A stretch of DNA of 64,000 nt from Methylocystis heyeri (GTDB lineage Bacteria > Pseudomonadota > Alphaproteobacteria > Rhizobiales > Beijerinckiaceae): NCBI RefSeq assembly GCF_004802635.2, contig NZ_CP046052.1, positions 4,401,001-4,465,000 on the forward strand, in the 5' to 3' direction. Below, piece after piece: positions 21,028-28,075 of this stretch; within the stretch, counting starts at the first letter, position 1, and each line of letters begins with the position of its first letter. The notes beneath the pieces are model-generated. The model saw nothing but the letters and a program-made list of their open reading frames with translations. It was not told the DNA's origin and did not search any database. The position numbers were made by a program, and so were the translations under genes.

Positions 21028-21085
21028 CGCTTAAAATGCGCTATAAGATATTGATATATAAGTGTATTAGTCTATTGTCGGAAGC

Positions 21086-21101
21086 TGTTTAAAAGCCGAC
21101 A
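21086..21101. promoter_or_regulatory. NifA upstream activator site shared by nifH and the divergent regulator gene
   Basis: Perfect TGT-N10-ACA. It lies 58 bases from the nifH -24 box and 49 bases from the -24-like box of the plus-strand gene, and is the only perfect site I find in this 342-base divergent region. Confidence 0.85.
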
Positions 21102-21149
21102 TCGATGCGTGGAATCTAACGAAGCGATCGGATGCACGCGCGGCTTCCA

Positions 21150-21165
21150 AGGCACGGCGCTTGCT
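21150..21165 (+). promoter_or_regulatory. Sigma-54 promoter of the response-regulator-like gene
   Basis: AGGCAC-N5-TTGCT, differing from consensus mainly in the first base. Transcription would begin near 21176, 27 bases before the ATG at 21203. It is arranged back to back with the nifH promoter. Confidence 0.75.
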
Positions 21166-21202
21166 TCGCCGCCGAGTGGTGAAGTTCGAGCGCGAGGGTG
21201 AG

Positions 21203-21598
21203 ATGCAGATTGGAGTCGAGACAGCGAAAGCGGTCGAGAATAAAAGGATCTTCGTCATCGACGAAGACGAGATCATGCGTGCGGCGATGCAGTTCATGCT
21301 GCATGACGAAAACGAAACCCACGAGGCTCCGAGCCTCGATTGGGCTTACGCCAAGGCGAAAGATTGGCCGCCGGATCTCGCGATCGTATCGGAAGCCCTG
21401 GTCCGCGTAAGGGGCAAGGAATTGTTCGGAGAGCTGCGCGATCGCCTTTCGGGATGCAAAATTCTCGTGATCGCCGAATCTTCGGCCGACGGCTTCGCCA
21501 AGCAGTGTCTCGAGGACGGCGCCGATGGGGTGCTCATCAAGCCGCTGACGATCGAATTCATGCGGCGGAAGGTCGACGTCCTGCTCGGGCGTCGCTGA
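21203..21598 (+). CDS. Receiver-domain protein lacking the phospho-aspartate
   Basis: A 131-residue single receiver domain with no output domain. The acidic pocket (VIDEDE, Asp20-Asp22) and the conserved lysine (LIKPL, Lys113) are present, but the phosphorylation site in PDLAIVSEAL carries Ser63 where Asp is expected. It is therefore probably a pseudo-receiver acting by protein contact. I start at MQIGVETAKA (21203), since an upstream ATG-like start at 21161 lies in the promoter. Sigma-54 box plus shared NifA site suggest it is made with nitrogenase. Partner unknown. Confidence 0.8.
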   Translation: MQIGVETAKAVENKRIFVIDEDEIMRAAMQFMLHDENETHEAPSLDWAYAKAKDWPPDLAIVSEALVRVRGKELFGELRDRLSGCKILVIAESSADGFAKQCLEDGADGVLIKPLTIEFMRRKVDVLLGRR

Positions 21599-21613
21599 AA
21601 GACCGGCCCAAAC

Positions 21614-21648
21614 AAAAACTCCAGCCGCGATGCGGCTGGAGTTTTTTT
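21614..21648. terminator. Strong, probably bidirectional terminator
   Basis: An 11-bp stem ACTCCAGCCGC/GCGGCTGGAGT with 3-base loop, an A run before and seven T after. It ends the receiver gene and, read on the minus strand, the ferredoxin operon whose last stop is at 21668. Confidence 0.93.
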
Positions 21649-21667
21649 CGTATTCTCGCTTTGTTGG

Positions 21668-22000
21668 CTAAAGACTTGGCACGATGATCAGTCTTTCAAC
21701 CGGCTTGCCTTCGACAAAGTGGGATTGCACGATTTCGTCGATATCGGCCTCGCTGCGCGGCGTGTACCATATACCCTGAGGGTAAACCACCATGAGCGGG
21801 CCCGCCCTGCAGAAGCCGAGGCATCCCGTCGCGGTGAAGGAGACGTCGGGCATGGGCTTGGCTCCGAGCAAGGCCTGGAGGCGGTCCCACAACGGCTTCC
21901 CGCCCGATCCCATGCAACTGCCGCGCGGATGTCCCGGCGGACGCTGCTGAAAGCAAGCGAACACATGGTATTTGAACACTACCGGCAGATCTTCGAGCAT
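21668..22000 (-). CDS. Thioredoxin-like [2Fe-2S] ferredoxin
   Basis: A 110-residue protein from MLEDLPVVFKYHVFAC (22000). Four cysteines, Cys16, Cys29, Cys60 and Cys64 (C-x12-C-x30-C-x3-C), fit the thioredoxin-fold [2Fe-2S] (Shethna-type) family, with TATGCLGFCRAGP marking the second pair. Related proteins protect nitrogenase from oxygen in Azotobacter (FeSII is a different fold) or act as redox carriers; the role here is open. It is the last gene of a NifA-controlled operon, and its ribosome site is weak. Confidence 0.82.
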   Translation of the reverse strand: MLEDLPVVFKYHVFACFQQRPPGHPRGSCMGSGGKPLWDRLQALLGAKPMPDVSFTATGCLGFCRAGPLMVVYPQGIWYTPRSEADIDEIVQSHFVEGKPVERLIIVPSL

Positions 22001-22037
22001 ATCTTGTCCATCTATTGGAGATTGTTCCGAGCCGCGA

Positions 22038-22919
22038 TCAGACCAGTTCCGCCGCGGTGGATGCCGTAAGCTGCGCGACAAATTCCGCGAGCGGCGCGTC
22101 GATCCTCGCGATGTTCTGCTCCTGCATGAACTTGATCTCGTTCTTGGTCAGGGCTCCCTCGATGACGGCCCAGTGCCGATCCGACGACCGCTTCATGATC
22201 TGACGGGCGAAGCTGCGCTCGATCTGCGTGGCGAAGCGGCAACCGAGGAAGAGGAAGTTGCGTCCTTTACGGATGATCTGGACTGCTTCCGGGATCGGGG
22301 TCTGGATGTCGATTTCCGTCAATACCTCGACGTAATCGGAATCCGACACGATGTAGTTCGCCTTGGGCGCAATCGAGCCGAGGGGCTGATAGACCAGTGT
22401 CTTCCAGGCCAGGGTTTCAGGCGGAGCTTCCGCGGGAGCCTTGGCGCCGGACCCGTCGAGGATTCTCTGCCTTCCCGGAACGTGCAGTCCGTCGGGTCGG
22501 AAGTAGTGCACCCATTCGCCGAAATGTTCTGATTGGCTTACGCCTTGAACCAGGCCCCAGGACTCGCGGTTCTTGAACGCCTGTTGCGGCAGATCGTCGT
22601 ACCAGGCGTTTACGAGCAGCTTGAGATCGGGTAGGGACGCAAGCCATTCGTGCAGATCGTTCGGCGTAGCTTTGCCTGAGAACGCTTCGTTCATCCCGGC
22701 GACAAGACTCTTGCGGTGCTTGAAGTTCTCGATGTATTGCGCCGCCGCCGTCAGATTGTTGCGGATCTTGTGAGGCACCGTGGCCTTGGCCGTGAGTCGC
22801 ACGACCAGTTCTTCCGGCGAGACCGGAATTTCCGGCCTCGGCGGCAGTTCCAGAACGCCGGGGCCAAGATAGGGAATGGCGACGCCGTTTTTGAATGCGG
22901 CGCCTATTTCACTGAGCAT
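22038..22919 (-). CDS. SIR2-like protein of the nif region
   Basis: A 293-residue protein from MLSEIGAAFKNGVAIPYLGPGVLELP (22919), behind AAGGAGGGG. The N-terminal IPYLGPGV resembles the NAD-binding loop of SIR2-like domains, and FLFLGCRFATQIERSFARQI near residue 225 resembles the later Rossmann strand of the SIR2_2 group. I do not see the zinc cysteines of true sirtuins, so deacylase activity is doubtful; NAD binding or hydrolysis is possible. SIR2-like genes occur in other nif clusters without an assigned function. Confidence 0.72.
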   Translation of the reverse strand: MLSEIGAAFKNGVAIPYLGPGVLELPPRPEIPVSPEELVVRLTAKATVPHKIRNNLTAAAQYIENFKHRKSLVAGMNEAFSGKATPNDLHEWLASLPDLKLLVNAWYDDLPQQAFKNRESWGLVQGVSQSEHFGEWVHYFRPDGLHVPGRQRILDGSGAKAPAEAPPETLAWKTLVYQPLGSIAPKANYIVSDSDYVEVLTEIDIQTPIPEAVQIIRKGRNFLFLGCRFATQIERSFARQIMKRSSDRHWAVIEGALTKNEIKFMQEQNIARIDAPLAEFVAQLTASTAAELV

Positions 22920-22948
22920 GAGCCCCTCCTTCGTTCTTCGCGCTTGCG

Positions 22949-23164
22949 TTATTGCAGAGCCGTCGTCTTCAAAGCAGAAACCTCTTCCGCCGTGAGGCGG
23001 AAGACGCCGCGCCCGCCCGACAGGGCCATGAATGAGGCAGCGAAAGCGTTGCAGAGCTTGTCGTACCACTGCTGAGCGGAAAAGCTTGTGGGACGTTCGC
23101 CGATCTCAGTGACTGTGCCGTCGGGCGCAAAGCGCACATGAATGACTACTGCATTAGACGACAT
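22949..23164 (-). CDS. 71-residue conserved-looking protein of unknown function
   Basis: Starts at MSSNAVVIHVRFAPDG (23164) behind AAAGAAGGAGAG, a good ribosome site. The beta-rich start is followed by a helical WYDKLCNAFAASFMALSGGRGVF segment in outline and an acidic end. One cysteine only. I recognise no domain. Its place between a ferredoxin and the SIR2-like gene, 29 and 41 bases from each, says it belongs to this NifA-driven operon. Confidence 0.72.
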   Translation of the reverse strand: MSSNAVVIHVRFAPDGTVTEIGERPTSFSAQQWYDKLCNAFAASFMALSGGRGVFRLTAEEVSALKTTALQ

Positions 23165-23205
23165 GGTTCGCTCTCCTTCTTTGTTATTGTGAGAATTACG
23201 CCTTG

Positions 23206-23511
23206 CTAGAACCCTGAATCGAAGCCGAGCAGTTCTACGGTGACGTTGTCCGCGCCGAACAGAGTCTGACATGCAAGCCGGGATTTCGATCCGACCCCGA
23301 CGATCGTGTCGAGCTTCTCGTTTTCCTCGCGTTGCATTTTCGACACGCTCTTACGGCCTTCCTGAACGAAGATGTGGCATGCCCCACATTTCGCCTCGCC
23401 GCCGCATTTGCTGACGATTTTCTCTCCCGCTGCGATAATGGCGTCGAGCAGGCGGCTACCCTGTTCGGCCTCGATCGTCTTTCCGGAGGGTAGAATGGTG
23501 AGTGTAGGCAT
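23206..23511 (-). CDS. [2Fe-2S] ferredoxin, nif-regulated
   Basis: A 101-residue plant-type ferredoxin from MPTLTILPSGKTIEAEQG (23511). Ligands are Cys36, Cys42, Cys45 and Cys81 (C-x5-C-x2-C-x35-C), with the VSKCGGEAKCGACHIFV loop; the C-x5-C spacing is that of adrenodoxin-type and Isc-type ferredoxins. It heads the operon and has its own sigma-54 promoter. A role in cofactor assembly or nitrogenase electron supply is inferred from regulation. Confidence 0.88.
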   Translation of the reverse strand: MPTLTILPSGKTIEAEQGSRLLDAIIAAGEKIVSKCGGEAKCGACHIFVQEGRKSVSKMQREENEKLDTIVGVGSKSRLACQTLFGADNVTVELLGFDSGF

Positions 23512-23554
23512 TATGTCGTTCCTTGATTGTCTGTGACCGCCGCGGCGAGTCGTC

Positions 23555-23570
23555 AGCAATTTTTGATCCA
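23555..23570 (-). promoter_or_regulatory. Sigma-54 promoter of the ferredoxin/SIR2 operon
   Basis: TGGATC-N5-TTGCT on the minus strand, with the invariant GG and GC in register. Transcription would start near 23545, about 34 bases before the ferredoxin ATG. Confidence 0.75.
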
Positions 23571-23657
23571 ACTTTTCAGTGCAGCAGCTAATTCGGTTCG
23601 ATATGGATTAAACGTCGCGCTGATGGAGCGGACTATTGTTCGGCCGTAAGGTCTCGT

Positions 23658-23673
23658 TGTCGCGTGCAGCACA
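23658..23673. promoter_or_regulatory. NifA upstream activator site of the ferredoxin/SIR2 operon
   Basis: Perfect TGT-N10-ACA, 87 bases upstream of the -24 box at 23570, within the usual range for NifA sites. Confidence 0.8.
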
Positions 23674-24161
23674 ATGCAGAACGATGCGCGCTCCAGGACG
23701 CAAATCAAGCGACAAAGCGAGCAGAGACATTACGAACGGGGTCGCGGGGCGACGGAAACTGCAGGAAGAAGTCGCAATGCAAAACGCAGAAACGAAACAT
23801 TTTGATCAAGCGGATGTCGTGAATCGTCGATAGAATGGAATCGACGTGAATATGTTGAGACGCTTGCGGTTCGTCTGATTGTTCATCGCGCAGAACGGCG
23901 CCGCTGGAGAATAGAGCGCCTTCGGCGCAAATTGTCTGTCGTTCTGCGGTGAGAATGAATTGCTGCAAATTATATTCGACGCGAGCGAGTCTGGTCCAGC
24001 TGATCGCACGCAAGCACAACGTTCTATAAGGCGTCGCTGTCTGCGGGCAGATGCAGGATTGTTTCTCTCGCCGCCGCTTGTTCGCGAAAGCCTGTCGGCT
24101 TTCGCGCAATGATCATGGTAACCGCTATTGGTTGAACAAAAAATTGTTCGTGCGGCGACTG
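23674..24161. other. Intergenic gap with terminator-like hairpins
   Basis: About 490 bases without a credible gene; short frames on both strands lack ribosome sites and family features. It holds two structures just past the DegT-like stop: GAACAA-AAAA-TTGTTC at 24134-24149 and a perfect 10-bp stem CGCGAAAGCC/GGCTTTCGCG at 24083-24106. They probably end the nifB operon. Confidence 0.55.
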
Positions 24162-25313
24162 TTATAAATAGATCGCGGCGCCGGCGCCGGAGTTGACCGA
24201 TGCGTCCTTCATCGTCCCGACAATGAACGCCACCTGAGCCTCGGCGAGATGCGCGTGCAGGGGCAGGGCTACGGCGCGTTCGGCGACTTTCTCGGTCACG
24301 AAGAGATCTCCCTTCCTGTATCCGAGATCGAAGTAATAGCGCTGCAGATGAAGAGGATGGGAATAGGCGCAGGCGCCGATCTTTTCCGTATGCAAATCGT
24401 CGATGATCGCGTCCCGGAGGGAGCGCGAGAATCTGGTTCCGAGATGGACGACGTAGACGAACCAGTTGACCTGATCCACTTCGGGAGCGATGTAGGGGTC
24501 CTTGATGCCCTCGAAGGATTTCACATATTCATAATACCATTTTTCGACGCGTTTGCGCCGGGCGAGAAGAAGTTCCATCCGCCTCAATTGCCCCAGCGCC
24601 AGCGCTGCGGAAATATCGCTGATCGAAGCCTGCAGGGGCGGATATGCGCCCAATACCACCGACGAGCGTTCTTCCGTCTTGTGGCTCCGAAAGCGTCGAA
24701 GCTGGCTGGCGAGTTCGTCGTCGTCGGTCACGACCATGCCGCCTTCGCCGCAGACCAGGGCGCCGGGTTGGGAAAAATCGAAAATGGAGCAATCGCCGAA
24801 AGTTCCGACGAGCTTGCCCTTATAAATCGAGCCGATCGCTTCCGTGGAGTCCTCGATGAGCGCGACTCCCGCCTCCTGCGCGAGTTGGCGCAACGGATCC
24901 CATGCGGCGGGGTGGCCGTTCGTGTTGGCGGCGATGATCGCCTTGGTCTTGTCGGTTATCTTCGTTCTCGCCTTTTCCGGCTCCAGCGTGCCCGCCCAGT
25001 AATCGATATCCGCGAAAACCGGACGGGCGCCGCACAATGCGACGGCATGGGCGATTTCACGGAAGGAATAGGAGGAGACGATGACTTCCGCGCCGGGACC
25101 GATCCCATGCGCGCGCAACGCGAGCAGCAGGCCAATGGTTCCGCTCGCGACCGCTATCGCATGCTTGCGCGAGAGATAGGCGGCGAACTCCACCTCGAAC
25201 TGCTCGACGACCGGGCCTGCCGATAGACATTGAGACGAAAGCGTTTCCGCTACGGCGTCGAGGTCGGTCTGCAAAAGGTCGGGATCGCTGAGCGGCAGGA
25301 ATGTGGTTTTCAT
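24162..25313 (-). CDS. DegT/DnrJ/EryC1/StrS-fold protein without the PLP lysine
   Basis: A 383-residue protein of the sugar-aminotransferase fold: AVASGTIGLLLALRAHGIGPG for the PLP phosphate region, LIEDSTEAIGS with the PLP-contacting Asp, and FSQPGALVCGEGG for the segment that normally holds the Schiff-base lysine. Aligning to the usual F-x-x-x-K-x4-[GA]EGG pattern puts Gly184 at the lysine position, so ordinary transamination is unlikely. Start MKTTFLPLSDPD (25313) overlaps the upstream stop by ATGA, behind GAGAAAG. Last gene of the nifB operon. Function unknown; it may bind PLP-sugar or act as a non-catalytic or dehydratase-like relative. Confidence 0.82.
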   Translation of the reverse strand: MKTTFLPLSDPDLLQTDLDAVAETLSSQCLSAGPVVEQFEVEFAAYLSRKHAIAVASGTIGLLLALRAHGIGPGAEVIVSSYSFREIAHAVALCGARPVFADIDYWAGTLEPEKARTKITDKTKAIIAANTNGHPAAWDPLRQLAQEAGVALIEDSTEAIGSIYKGKLVGTFGDCSIFDFSQPGALVCGEGGMVVTDDDELASQLRRFRSHKTEERSSVVLGAYPPLQASISDISAALALGQLRRMELLLARRKRVEKWYYEYVKSFEGIKDPYIAPEVDQVNWFVYVVHLGTRFSRSLRDAIIDDLHTEKIGACAYSHPLHLQRYYFDLGYRKGDLFVTEKVAERAVALPLHAHLAEAQVAFIVGTMKDASVNSGAGAAIYL

Positions 25314-25582
25314 GCGCTTTCTCCTTTTGCGGCGATTATGAACCCCGTAGCGGCGGAGGGGTCGTTCGTGACCCGCACACAATGGTCGCGCCCGTCGAGC
25401 AGATAGAGATTGCAACGAGAATAGCTCCGGAAGGGAGTTTCCTCGGCCATGTCTCTAGCATCGCAGCGCGTGGCTGTAGCTCCTGCGATCAGCTTGCGCA
25501 TTGCGACTACGGTGTCGTAGTCCGCTTGCGCTCCTTCGAGGAGCGCGTCGATCGACTGGATCTGCTCGGGCGTGAACGGCAT
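25310..25582 (-). CDS. 90-residue nif-associated protein of unknown function
   Basis: MPFTPEQIQSIDALLEG with a helical first half and a compact beta part (SRCNLYLLDGRDHCVRV). Three cysteines (TRCDARD, SRCNLY, DHCVRV) are visible. It resembles short uncharacterised proteins placed next to nifT/nifZ in other clusters, but I cannot name the family with certainty. It starts 2 bases after the nifT stop and its own stop overlaps the DegT-like start (ATGA), so the two are translationally coupled. Confidence 0.75.
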   Translation of the reverse strand: MPFTPEQIQSIDALLEGAQADYDTVVAMRKLIAGATATRCDARDMAEETPFRSYSRCNLYLLDGRDHCVRVTNDPSAATGFIIAAKGESA

Positions 25583-25584
25583 GG

Positions 25585-25800
25585 CTAGTCCTCACCACTC
25601 AATCGGCGGGCTTCCACGGTAATGGGCAAACTGGTTCCGGCCGCCATCTCCGGAAGCTGAAGCTTCCACCCATTGGCCAAAGTCACCGTGCCGCCCCACA
25701 AATCTTCTTTCTCCTGCTCGACGATAGGTTCTTCGAGGTCTTTCTTCGGCACATAGGCGGAAAGAACGCCTTCGGCGCTTCTGCGGATCATTACTTTCAA
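25585..25800 (-). CDS. nifT: NifT/FixU protein
   Basis: A 71-residue protein, MKVMIRRSAEGVLSAYVPKKDLEE, ending in WGGTVTLANGWKLQLPEM in outline, the conserved core of the NifT/FixU family. The family is always nif-linked; its mutant phenotype is mild where tested and its biochemical role is unknown. It lies 47 bases after nifZ. Confidence 0.93.
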   Translation of the reverse strand: MKVMIRRSAEGVLSAYVPKKDLEEPIVEQEKEDLWGGTVTLANGWKLQLPEMAAGTSLPITVEARRLSGED

Positions 25801-25847
25801 AACACGCCTCTTTTGGCTTGGCGCTGTTTCCAGCGTGGGACACGACT

Positions 25848-26087
25848 TTACACCGGTTCGATTTCGTCCTCGAGACAGCCGACGACGATTTTTTCATTGA
25901 ATTCGACCAGATATATGGTCGTTTCGCTTTCGACGTGAGCGCCTATGTTGACGACTTCACCGGCGTCGCCCGCCTTGACGAGAAGAGCGTCGGGCTCCAA
26001 TTCAGGATAGCTCCCGTCGTTGAAGAGGTCGACAGCCGCCTTCACGCGGCGGCCCCAGTCGAACTTAGGGCGGGCGTCATCGCTCAT
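25848..26087 (-). CDS. nifZ: NifZ protein (copy 1)
   Basis: A 79-residue NifZ: FDWGRRVKAAVDLFNDGSYPELEPDALLVKAGDAGEVVNIG in outline, the SH3-like beta core of the family. NifZ helps P-cluster maturation in the MoFe protein. It starts 2 bases after the second nifZ stop. Confidence 0.9.
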   Translation of the reverse strand: MSDDARPKFDWGRRVKAAVDLFNDGSYPELEPDALLVKAGDAGEVVNIGAHVESETTIYLVEFNEKIVVGCLEDEIEPV

Positions 26088-26089
26088 TG

Positions 26090-26380
26090 TCAGTCTCCAT
26101 TCATATCGTCCACGGGTTCGAGTTCCTTCCGTTTCATTCCGACCTTGTAGCCGGTCTCGATGAATTCGACTCCGTAGATGTAGTATTGCTGAAGGAAGGT
26201 GCCGATGCTGACGACAAAGCCTTCCTGCCCTTTTTTGACGAGGACTTCGCCAATTTCCTTACCGGGATAGGTCCCGTCGTTCCGAATCATCCTTTTGGCC
26301 CGGACCCGTTCCCCATAGGCGTACATGGGGGGATCGTTGAGTTCCAAGACGTCGCTGTCGCGACTGATGTTCGTTCCCAT
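26090..26380 (-). CDS. nifZ: NifZ protein (copy 2, diverged)
   Basis: A 96-residue second NifZ-type protein: YAYGERVRAKRMIRNDGTYPGKEIGEVLVKKGQEGFVVSIG in outline. It shares the NDG-x-YP and G-x-V-V-x-I-G landmarks with its neighbour but differs elsewhere, so it is an old duplication. The adjacent pair may work as a heteromer; that is inference. Confidence 0.9.
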   Translation of the reverse strand: MGTNISRDSDVLELNDPPMYAYGERVRAKRMIRNDGTYPGKEIGEVLVKKGQEGFVVSIGTFLQQYYIYGVEFIETGYKVGMKRKELEPVDDMNGD

Positions 26381-26383
26381 TTT

Positions 26384-27172
26384 CTAGCGCTCCCGCGTAG
26401 TGGCGCCGGTTGCAGCGCCATCTCCTTTGTTCGGAGACAGGCGCTTTTCAGCTGTCTCTCTTACGATCGGATCTTCGTCCTGCAAAAGGCGTGCGATGAT
26501 TTCCAGCGGGGCGCGGCTTGCGACCTCATAGCGGATGCGCCAGTCCTCGTCCTTGACCAATTCCACGAGACCCTGGGGTTCCAGGCGCTGCGCAGCCTCT
26601 ACGCGAACGCCGCCTTCGGGGTCGTGAATAATCATGCGAAGACTCGCTATCGGGATGCGCCGGGCGACGACGCGTCTTACTTCTATGTCGGGATCGTTCA
26701 CCATGAGCAACAATAGGTCCGGCGCGATGCGTCGCGCCACGATTTGTCTCACGGCGTAATCGCTGTCCGAAATCATGGGACGAAGATCGGGAGGATCCAG
26801 CCGCTGCGCGACGCGGATGCGAACTTCGCGGTGGGGATCGTTCCGCAATTTGAGGAGGTAGCGGTTGGGCAGGCGCCGCGCGGCGTTCCACCGCACCGCC
26901 TCCTCGGGATCGTTCAGAAGCGCCGGCAGCAGGAAGATATCCGCCGCCTTGGCCGCGCAGGCGCGCACTTCGAAATAGGGATGGTTCAGATATCCCGACG
27001 CCAGCTCTGGATTCCAATCGAAAAATCGATCGATTCTGCGCGCATAGCGGTCGAAGACGCAGGCGCGCAGCGGTTGGCATTTGTCGTTTGCGAGAAGATC
27101 GGCATGGATGCAGGTTCCGCAATCAAGCGGAGCGCCGAGCCAGTCGATGGATTCGTCTATGTCAGTCGACAT
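26384..27172 (-). CDS. LRV-type 4Fe-4S leucine-rich repeat protein (copy 1)
   Basis: A 262-residue protein from MSTDIDESIDWLG (27172). N-terminal Cys18, Cys21, Cys32 and Cys38 (C-x2-C-x10-C-x5-C) form the cluster site of the LRV family, first seen beside Azotobacter nif genes. After FDRYARRIDRFF, about eight 24-residue helical repeats follow (LLNDPEEAVRWNAARRLP, DPHREVRIRVAQRL and so on). It overlaps the TPR gene by 11 bases and precedes nifZ copy 2 by 3 bases. Likely a redox-tuned protein-binding scaffold; a direct role in fixation is not established. Confidence 0.9.
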   Translation of the reverse strand: MSTDIDESIDWLGAPLDCGTCIHADLLANDKCQPLRACVFDRYARRIDRFFDWNPELASGYLNHPYFEVRACAAKAADIFLLPALLNDPEEAVRWNAARRLPNRYLLKLRNDPHREVRIRVAQRLDPPDLRPMISDSDYAVRQIVARRIAPDLLLLMVNDPDIEVRRVVARRIPIASLRMIIHDPEGGVRVEAAQRLEPQGLVELVKDEDWRIRYEVASRAPLEIIARLLQDEDPIVRETAEKRLSPNKGDGAATGATTRER

Positions 27173-27683
27173 CGTCCAGCTCTCTTTGATCGAGCACAGT
27201 GAGCAGCACCTGAGCGCCAACCTTGTCGCTGGGATCGAGTTCGAGAAGCTTGATGACGGCGACGCGGCCCTCTTCTATGTCGCCGAGCCGCATATTGAGA
27301 TAGGCGTAGCCCTTCAATACGAACATGAAGAAGCGGGCCAGCGGATCATCGAAAGAGGCGAAAGCGGCGTGGTCTCTTTGAACCTGGCGCCAGTCCAGGG
27401 GGAGGGAGTTTTCGATCGAAGCACGCAGCAGACAGGTCTGCGCGATCTCCAGCGCCTCTCTCAAGCGGCCCTTGTAGAAGAAAAAGCGATAGAGGCCGAT
27501 GAGAACGGCGACGTGGTTCGGCGCCAGTCTTCTCGCCTCTCGCAGATGGGCGAGAGCCACATCCGATTGGTCGTAGCTGTGCGCCGCTTCGAATAATTGG
27601 CGCTCCGCATCCGGGGGAAGTCCGCCCCCGAATACAGGGGCGGACAGGATGTCAGTAATCTCCTCGACGGCTGCAAGCGTCAT
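27162..27683 (-). CDS. TPR-like protein (copy 1)
   Basis: A 173-residue helical-repeat protein. TPR-like pairs are seen at FEAAHSYDQSDVALAHLREARRLAPNHVAVLIGLYRFFFYKG in outline and again near the C-terminus (YLNMRLGDIEEGRVAVIKLLELDP). It probably assembles with another protein of the operon. A paralogue stands at 30203-30688, and each copy is linked with an LRV gene. The stop overlaps the LRV start. Confidence 0.82.
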   Translation of the reverse strand: MTLAAVEEITDILSAPVFGGGLPPDAERQLFEAAHSYDQSDVALAHLREARRLAPNHVAVLIGLYRFFFYKGRLREALEIAQTCLLRASIENSLPLDWRQVQRDHAAFASFDDPLARFFMFVLKGYAYLNMRLGDIEEGRVAVIKLLELDPSDKVGAQVLLTVLDQRELDDVD

Positions 27684-27727
27684 GGAAGCCTCCGAAGCGG
27701 CGCCTCGTGTCGTTCGTCGGAGCCTGT

Positions 27728-28075
27728 TCAGGCCCCGGCGAAATCGGGAAGCGAAGCCTCCGCAGATGATGAGCAGGCGCAGGCTTTCTTGTTCGGATCG
27801 ATGAACTTGAAGCCGCTCGAAGTCGGCGTCTCAGCGAAATCGATCGTCACTCCTTCGAGCAGCAGGCGGCTCTGCGCTGGCAGAAACAGCGTAAGGTCGC
27901 CGTGCTTGAATACCTGTTCGCCTTCGGCGGGAGCGGGCTTGACGCTGAATTCAGCCGACATTCCGGAGCAACCGCCAGGCGACACCAGCAGGCTCAGGCC
28001 GTAGCCCGGTCCGCCATCGAATCTGAGCAGCCTGCGGATGAATTTCTCGGCTGCCGGCGTGAATTCGAGCTTCAT
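27728..28075 (-). CDS. Second IscA/HesB-type Fe-S protein
   Basis: A 115-residue A-type protein from [12 protein letters not shown] (28075), whose start overlaps the fdxN stop (28072). The cysteines are in [12 protein letters not shown] and in KKACACSSS, the standard C-xn-C-x-C pattern. It differs from the iscA at 1995, with a longer C-terminal tail. Placed directly after nifB and fdxN, it may load the many clusters of NifB. Confidence 0.9.
   Translation of the reverse strand: MKLEFTPAAEKFIRRLLRFDGGPGYGLSLLVSPGGCSGMSAEFSVKPAPAEGEQVFKHGDLTLFLPAQSRLLLEGVTIDFAETPTSSGFKFIDPNKKACACSSSAEASLPDFAGA

Noticed and set aside
23636-24109. Short open frames in the gap before the ferredoxin operon
   Set aside because: They overlap the NifA site or hairpins, have no ribosome site, and their composition is unlike neighbouring genes.
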